Source of the DNA: CAYXGZ01 sp964464755
Lineage (GTDB): Bacteria > Planctomycetota > MHYJ01 > JACPRB01
Direction of reading: 5' to 3'
DNA: 12,289 bases
NCBI GenBank assembly: GCA_964464755.1
Contig: CAYXGZ010000079.1
Location: 1 to 12,289, forward strand
Shown one piece after another: positions 6,301-12,289 of this stretch (its first letter is position 1; each line of letters begins with the position of its first letter). Below the pieces are notes generated by a model. It was not told where the DNA came from. It worked only from the letters and a program-made list of their open reading frames with translations, and searched no databases. Position numbers and translations under genes: made by a program.

Positions 6301-8355
6301 GTCCGCGCCGGCGATCGCGAGGCGCTTCCCGTCGGGCGACCAGGCCAGGACCAGCGCGCGGAAGTCGGGCAGCTCGATCGGCTCCAGCTCCGGCAGGGTC
6401 CAGGCCCGCGCGCACTCCTCGACCCCGGCGAGGCGCTTCCCGTCCGGGCTGAAGCGCAGCGAGCGGCAGTGCCGCGCGGACCGCGACTTCAGGCGGCGTC
6501 CGTCCGCCGCGTTCCAGAGATGCAGCCAGTCGTCGGGGCCCGACGTGGCGATCCAGGCCCCGTCTGGGGAGACCGCGACGGTGGAGTTCCCCGCGCCGGG
6601 GTGGTCCACGGGGCTGGTCCAGAGCGGCCGGACGTCGAACGTGGACTCCAGCAGCCGCCAGGCGCGGGCCTCCTCGTCGCTCCCCGGCCAGAGCCGGGCA
6701 TCACCGCCCGCTGGGTTCGGCGCGAAGCCGTCGAAGTCCAGGGCCTTGGCCGCGGCGAGCCGGCCTTCGAAGTGCCGTAGATCGGCGACGTACTGCTCGG
6801 CGCGGGCCAGGAATTCCCGTCCCTTGTCGTGGCGGCGCTGCGCCTCGGCGACCAGCTTCGAGCCCGTCGAGTCCAGCCACCCGAGCAGGAGCCGGCGCTG
6901 CTCGAGGTCCGCCATCGAGGCCGACGAGGCGGGCGGGGCCGACTCGATCCGTCGGCGCGCCTCCTCCGGGGGACGGCGCCCGGCGAGCAGGGCGTTCCAG
7001 GCCGCCTCCAGCCCGTCCAGGTACGCCTTCATCGCCGCGACCGCGGGCGCATCGGCCAGCGGGGCCAGCGCCCCCAGCGCCCGCGCCGCCTCCGCGTCCG
7101 GGAGCAGCGCCGTGAGCGGCCCGATCGTTGCCGCGAACTCCGGCGCCGGATCCCTCGCGAGATCCGCCAGCGCCCTCGCGGCCGCGGTCCTCGGCCCCGC
7201 CTGCGGATCCCGCAGCAGCCTCGCCACGTGCGGCACCGCCGAGCGCACCAGGTCCGCGCGCTCGGGCTGCTCGGCGACGAAGCGCGCCAGCGCCTCGGCC
7301 GCCGACGCGCGGAGCTCGGCATACTCGGGTCCCGCCATGTACAGCGGCGAGACGAGCTTGGGATTGAGGACGGGACGCACCGGCAGGAACAGGAAGTCGC
7401 CCTCGCCGCCGCCCAGGGCCGCGTAGCGCGGCGCCTGCTTCGCCCGGAAGCTCCGGTTCTCGTTCACCAGCGTGTGCGAGAGGTAGTGGCCGAGGTCGCT
7501 CGCCGGCAGGATCCCGTCCGGGCGGCCGGTCAGGCCCCGCAGCGCCTGCAACAGCACCCCCGTGAACGGCGAGTGGCCCTCGAGGTCCTTCGGCAGCGCC
7601 GCGTACGCGTTCGCCGCCTGGCTCAGGTCCGCCACCGCCTCGTCCCCCGCCCCCGCCGTGATCACCTGGAAGGACCGCCGGTTGAAGACCCGGCCCAGGT
7701 TCTCCTTCTCGGAGACCCTCAGCGCCGCCGGGCCCAGCACGGTCACCGCGTCGCGCAGCTCGGACTTCTCCGCCAGCGCCGCGCCGCTGAAGCAGCAGTC
7801 GAGCACGACCAGCGTGTGGTGGGCCTCGGCGGCGCGCAGCGTGGCCGCGACCTCCGCCACCGGCCAGAGGTTCCTCCACGACGCGGGATCCGTCGACGGC
7901 AGCTCCGCGTCGCCGGGCAGGAGCTTCCCGGGAAGGCCGTGGCCCGCGAAGTAGAACAGCGCCGCGTCCCGGCGGGTCAACTTCGCGCGGAACGCCTCGA
8001 GACGACGAACCAGTTCCGCCTTCGTCAGCGGGGCCGGCGACACCGCGAGCCCGGGAACGGGGCTGGGCCGGTCCAGGTGCAGCTCGACCTCGAAGCCGAA
8101 GCGCGACGCCAGCGTCGCCGCGACGTCCGCCGCGTCGAAGGCCGGGCCCGAGAGGTCGCTGACCGACTCCGCGGGGTAGCTCGTCACGCCGACCACGAAG
8201 GCCCGCCGCGCGCCGTACGCGATCGGCGCGTCCGACCCGCCGGCCGCCGCCCGCCCGAAAGGGTCGCGAGTCCCGGGATCCGGAGTCGGCGACGGCGCCT
8301 TGGCGTCGCAGGAGACCAGGAAGGCCAGGGCGAAGAGCGTCGCGATTCGCTGCAC
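3316..8355 (-). CDS. Lipoprotein with caspase (peptidase C14), HEAT-like and multi-WD40 domains
   Basis: A 1679-residue exported protein, probably a cysteine endopeptidase tethered to the periplasmic face of a membrane. Residues 1-16 are a lipoprotein signal (lipobox LVSC, lipidated C16). Asp at +2 is the inner-membrane retention signal in enterobacteria. Residues ~50-325 form a caspase-like domain: 'LSGPAFDAADVA' (68-79), catalytic His139 in 'FYFAGHG', catalytic Cys188 in 'VVLDCCFSG', then 'TAGAGDEAVAD' (233-243) and 'GHSPFTGVLLQALRG' (260-274). D186 and D238 sit where metacaspases hold acidic S1-pocket residues, hinting at basic-residue cleavage (inference). Residues ~341-445 are HEAT-like; ~480-545 are helical, possibly coiled coil. 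About 21 WD40 units spaced ~40 residues run from 580 to 1445, followed by a helical tail (1447-1679). The start is GTG; upstream spacing to the preceding gene is 10 bp. The dyad is intact, so the enzyme is probably active. The substrate is unknown. Confidence 0.9.
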   Translation of the reverse strand: MQRIATLFALAFLVSCDAKAPSPTPDPGTRDPFGRAAAGGSDAPIAYGARRAFVVGVTSYPAESVSDLSGPAFDAADVAATLASRFGFEVELHLDRPSPVPGLAVSPAPLTKAELVRRLEAFRAKLTRRDAALFYFAGHGLPGKLLPGDAELPSTDPASWRNLWPVAEVAATLRAAEAHHTLVVLDCCFSGAALAEKSELRDAVTVLGPAALRVSEKENLGRVFNRRSFQVITAGAGDEAVADLSQAANAYAALPKDLEGHSPFTGVLLQALRGLTGRPDGILPASDLGHYLSHTLVNENRSFRAKQAPRYAALGGGEGDFLFLPVRPVLNPKLVSPLYMAGPEYAELRASAAEALARFVAEQPERADLVRSAVPHVARLLRDPQAGPRTAAARALADLARDPAPEFAATIGPLTALLPDAEAARALGALAPLADAPAVAAMKAYLDGLEAAWNALLAGRRPPEEARRRIESAPPASSASMADLEQRRLLLGWLDSTGSKLVAEAQRRHDKGREFLARAEQYVADLRHFEGRLAAAKALDFDGFAPNPAGGDARLWPGSDEEARAWRLLESTFDVRPLWTSPVDHPGAGNSTVAVSPDGAWIATSGPDDWLHLWNAADGRRLKSRSARHCRSLRFSPDGKRLAGVEECARAWTLPELEPIELPDFRALVLAWSPDGKRLAIAGADGQLTDWDLARGERLRRFRAADNNPRALEWLADGGLLVADVRFGLSHWPRDETKGPKRMQAGGRVDALRSEGDRVLVVGEFGARWYHPAERTLGVVIARDVVDAVVAGNGARFVARAGRLDREGADPAWSLEGAVPTRLACSADGRVLAGSLGTQLLVYDGVDGRARSGSPGPAGGVVASVFLPDGRRFVSCDNRGWIHAWDSVRGTVLWSLGPKGGSATRLAVSADGTTLYVARGARVEALAAADGKPIWIAERPRKVESLAVLADGRLAAGDAEEAAVLDPADGTPRLAFAAKAGNAIAGSPDGTLIACLNFDVTLHDAKSGRLLLRKTWPDGGSCMAFHPDGLWMAVGGGQGNLYRFNLESGDDFRVLKSHSGEITSLAIFPDGGAMATAGFEKSLVLWNLESAEPDPKVRIPLPSWTPSLAVAPDGKSMLTGSEDSRLVLWATPRTRELRILRDTGGNPGSDLYFSADGTRIATPSQGEVRVRDIESGRLLETHRPGLDRLRRVALLEGGGVAALGLEGGALLVPGRAEPVRHLDGAKEMAVSPDRKRVAFLHKGDVVGLEASGEAWKTWPRPPGTTLITLQFAGPDGVAASDDDGRLWIFGDAEPRPLRIAWRGLRNFAVDPAGRRAAGRAPGRDLQVWDLQAGTLLARLPGAEGEQFDLAFSPDGARLAAAGERGTLRIWELATNRLQVAYALSHATRVRFRPGGNELVTGGSDGLVRFWDASGRMPDLSTSLATHEFIGTELRIRTGTCATLWETPPAAAIPHLQESLGGLAARAASEDEFRAAAARAIASHGAVEAGLLLARGIEGPSGEELRYALGWELHQRGNEASDLGAWRIAIRRYDGAREAGWKIDGGVGPLVTALEARDWKTALELLPGVRLEEGRKHRFALFLTVAAEGTGAALKALPVSDPFRRALAGTDDETEFFRYLESLPDGRRWRGEALVMFAFRDRQQGRPEEAARKLKAASELLLPASLLGEVARREVAADQK
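4021..6618 (-). other. WD40 repeat region of the caspase lipoprotein (about 21 blades)
   Basis: This segment encodes residues ~580-1445. The turn motif of each blade (SPDG-like, variably degenerate) falls near residues 595, 635, 672, 714, 752, 792, 825, 866, 908, 948, 986, 1026, 1068, 1110, 1153, 1195, 1230, 1271, 1309, 1351 and 1391, with mean spacing about 40. Twenty-one units would make three seven-bladed propellers in a row. Units at 714-792, 948, 1195 and 1271 are degenerate, so the exact count is a reading by eye. Confidence 0.7.
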
Positions 8356-8365
8356 GGGACCGATT

Positions 8366-9391
8366 CTAGCTCCCCGGCCTCAGCTCCGGCCCGGGCACCT
8401 CGCCCCGCCAGCCCTGCAGCACGAGCACGTAGTTGCCGCGCTCGTAGGCGTGCGGGTTCGGGCATTTCAGGAGGCTCATGCTGCCCTGCGCCTGGCGCAG
8501 CGAGTGGTACTCGTGCTCCTCGAGCCACTCCTCCATCTCGTCGCGCGCCGAGCTCAGCACGCCGGGCCCGCGCTTCAGCAGCGCCGACACCATCTGGACC
8601 GCGTGCGCCCCGCACATCACGCCCTTCAGCGCGTCGATCCCCCCGTGCACGCCGCCCGTCAGCGCCAGCGAGGTCGTCACCCGCCCCGACAGCAGCGCGA
8701 GCGTCCGCAGCCGGAGGTTCAGCTCCGCCGGCGTCGAGAGCCTCAGCACCCTCGAGACCTCGAGGTTTTCCACGTCGAGGTCCGGCTGGTAGAAGCGGTT
8801 CAGCACCACCAGCCCGTCCGCCCCCGCCTTCTCGAGGCGCTTGGCGACGTGCGGCAGCGACGTGAAGAACGGCGACAGCTTCACGGCGACGGGGATCTTC
8901 ACCTTCCCCTTCACCTCCTTCACCATCCCGACGACCCGGTCCTCCACCGCCGACCCGGGCTCCTCGACGTCCGTCGGGACCATGTAGACGTTCAGCTCGA
9001 GGGCGTCCGCCCCCGCCTGCTCGATGAGGCCCGCGTACTCCAGCCAGCCGCCGGGCGTGGAGCCGTTCAGCGAGCCGATCACCGGCACGCCCACCGACTT
9101 CTTCACCTGCGCCAGGTGGTCCAGGTACTCGTGCGGCCCCAGCCGGAAGGAGTCCGGCGACGGCAGGAAGCTCGCCGCCTCCGAGAACGAGTCCTCGTTC
9201 CCGTCCCGCACCCGCTGGAAGCCCATCTGCTCGGCGACGATCTGCTCCTCGAAGAGCGAGTGCATCACGATCGCCGACGCGCCGGCGTCCTCGAGCCGCT
9301 TCACCATGTCGAGGTCGTCCACCAGCGGCGAGGCGCCCGGCATGAGCGGGTGCTTCAGCTCCATCCCGAGGTAGGTCGTGCGAAGGTCCAT
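8366..9391 (-). CDS. Dihydroorotate dehydrogenase-like flavoprotein, probably not a true PyrD
   Basis: A 341-residue TIM-barrel protein of the DHOD-like subgroup that is often encoded next to pyruvate:ferredoxin oxidoreductase. FMN-site-like segments are 'HPLMPGASPL' (14-23), 'IGSLNGST' (105-112), 'LELNVY' (131-136), 'VAVKLSPFF' (168-176, K171 as the flavin-contacting Lys), 'VVLNRF' (195-200) and 'ALTGGVHGG' (243-251). Class 1 DHODs have an NxSxPN loop and a Cys or Ser catalytic base. After N134 this protein has 'VYMVPTDVEE' instead and shows neither, so oxidation of dihydroorotate is doubtful. No pyrimidine gene is nearby. ATG 9391 is one base after the nifJ stop and has a GGAGG site inside nifJ, so the two are cotranscribed and probably translationally coupled. 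A redox role alongside the oxidoreductase is inferred from context only. Confidence 0.88.
   Translation of the reverse strand: MDLRTTYLGMELKHPLMPGASPLVDDLDMVKRLEDAGASAIVMHSLFEEQIVAEQMGFQRVRDGNEDSFSEAASFLPSPDSFRLGPHEYLDHLAQVKKSVGVPVIGSLNGSTPGGWLEYAGLIEQAGADALELNVYMVPTDVEEPGSAVEDRVVGMVKEVKGKVKIPVAVKLSPFFTSLPHVAKRLEKAGADGLVVLNRFYQPDLDVENLEVSRVLRLSTPAELNLRLRTLALLSGRVTTSLALTGGVHGGIDALKGVMCGAHAVQMVSALLKRGPGVLSSARDEMEEWLEEHEYHSLRQAQGSMSLLKCPNPHAYERGNYVLVLQGWRGEVPGPELRPGS
8370..8375 (-). promoter_or_regulatory. Weak ribosome binding site for the GTG start of the caspase lipoprotein
   Basis: GGGGAG on the minus strand lies inside the last codons of the DHOD-like gene, 14 nt before the GTG at 8355. 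The spacing is longer than ideal. Translation may depend partly on coupling to the upstream gene, whose TAG stop lies between this site and the GTG. The GTG is preferred because the lipoprotein signal (Arg3, hydrophobic core, C16) begins exactly there. Confidence 0.45.
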
Positions 9392-9392
9392 G

Positions 9393-12289
<2,897 letters not shown>

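Noticed and set aside
2456..6415. Very long open frame (1319 codons) on the minus strand
   Set aside because: It is a shadow frame of the caspase-WD40 and DUF1207 genes. Its translation is Arg/Gly/Ala/Pro-rich low complexity with no family motif, as expected in high-GC DNA.
4021..6618. Recurring GC-rich strings encoding SPDGK-like residues, looking like dispersed DNA repeats
   Set aside because: They are in frame and follow the ~40-residue WD40 period, so protein repeats explain them. They are not a CRISPR array or mobile repeat.
3907..6780. 957-codon open frame on the plus strand
   Set aside because: It is antisense to the WD40 region of the caspase gene. Composition is biased, there is no recognisable domain, and the opposite strand has clear homology.
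3316..8355. Calling the caspase protein a cytosolic abortive-infection (phage defence) effector
   Set aside because: The lipobox predicts export, and no neighbouring defence, nucleotide-signalling or toxin gene is present.
6829..8865. 678-codon plus-strand open frame spanning two minus-strand genes
   Set aside because: It crosses the junction of the caspase and DHOD-like genes and is Arg/Ala-rich without motifs, so it is a shadow of both.
8366..9391. Annotation as pyrD (pyrimidine biosynthesis)
   Set aside because: The catalytic base loop is missing and the gene sits in an oxidoreductase operon, so only a DHOD-like label is justified.

Overview
The window is very GC-rich (by eye roughly 70%) and almost entirely coding. 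It holds six protein genes, two of them cut by the window edges. I see no tRNA, rRNA, CRISPR array, insertion sequence or phage gene. Two lipoprotein signal peptides and a predicted outer-membrane beta-barrel ending in phenylalanine indicate a diderm (Gram-negative type) bacterium. A one-chain pyruvate:ferredoxin oxidoreductase suggests anaerobic or facultative metabolism. The mix of large WD40 proteins, a bacterial caspase homologue and a DUF1207 protein would fit Planctomycetota, Myxococcota or a related uncultured high-GC lineage, but the sequence alone does not settle the phylum.

Layout from left to right: (1) the C-terminal half of the ATP-dependent helicase HrpB (+ strand, 5' end missing); (2) a convergent gene for a small lipoprotein that is a single seven-bladed WD40 propeller; (3) a 50-bp divergent promoter region; (4) a DUF1207 family, probable outer-membrane protein (+); (5) a convergent 5-kb gene for a 1679-residue lipoprotein with a caspase (peptidase C14) domain, a HEAT-like helical region, about 21 WD40 blades and a helical C-terminus; (6) a dihydroorotate dehydrogenase-like flavoprotein; (7) the C-terminal ~965 residues of pyruvate:ferredoxin oxidoreductase (NifJ/Por type), running off the right edge.

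The last three genes lie on the minus strand in the order nifJ, DHOD-like, caspase-WD40. The gaps are 1 bp and 10 bp, so they look like one operon. Pairing of nifJ with the DHOD-like gene is common in anaerobes; the caspase-WD40 lipoprotein as third member is the striking part. Because of its lipobox, the caspase domain should act outside the cytoplasm, unlike the usual picture of bacterial caspase homologues in cytosolic defence or cell death. Both convergent gene pairs overlap at their 3' ends (4 bp sharing one CTAG, and 10 bp), leaving no room for intergenic terminators.

No gene-free stretch longer than 50 bp exists.
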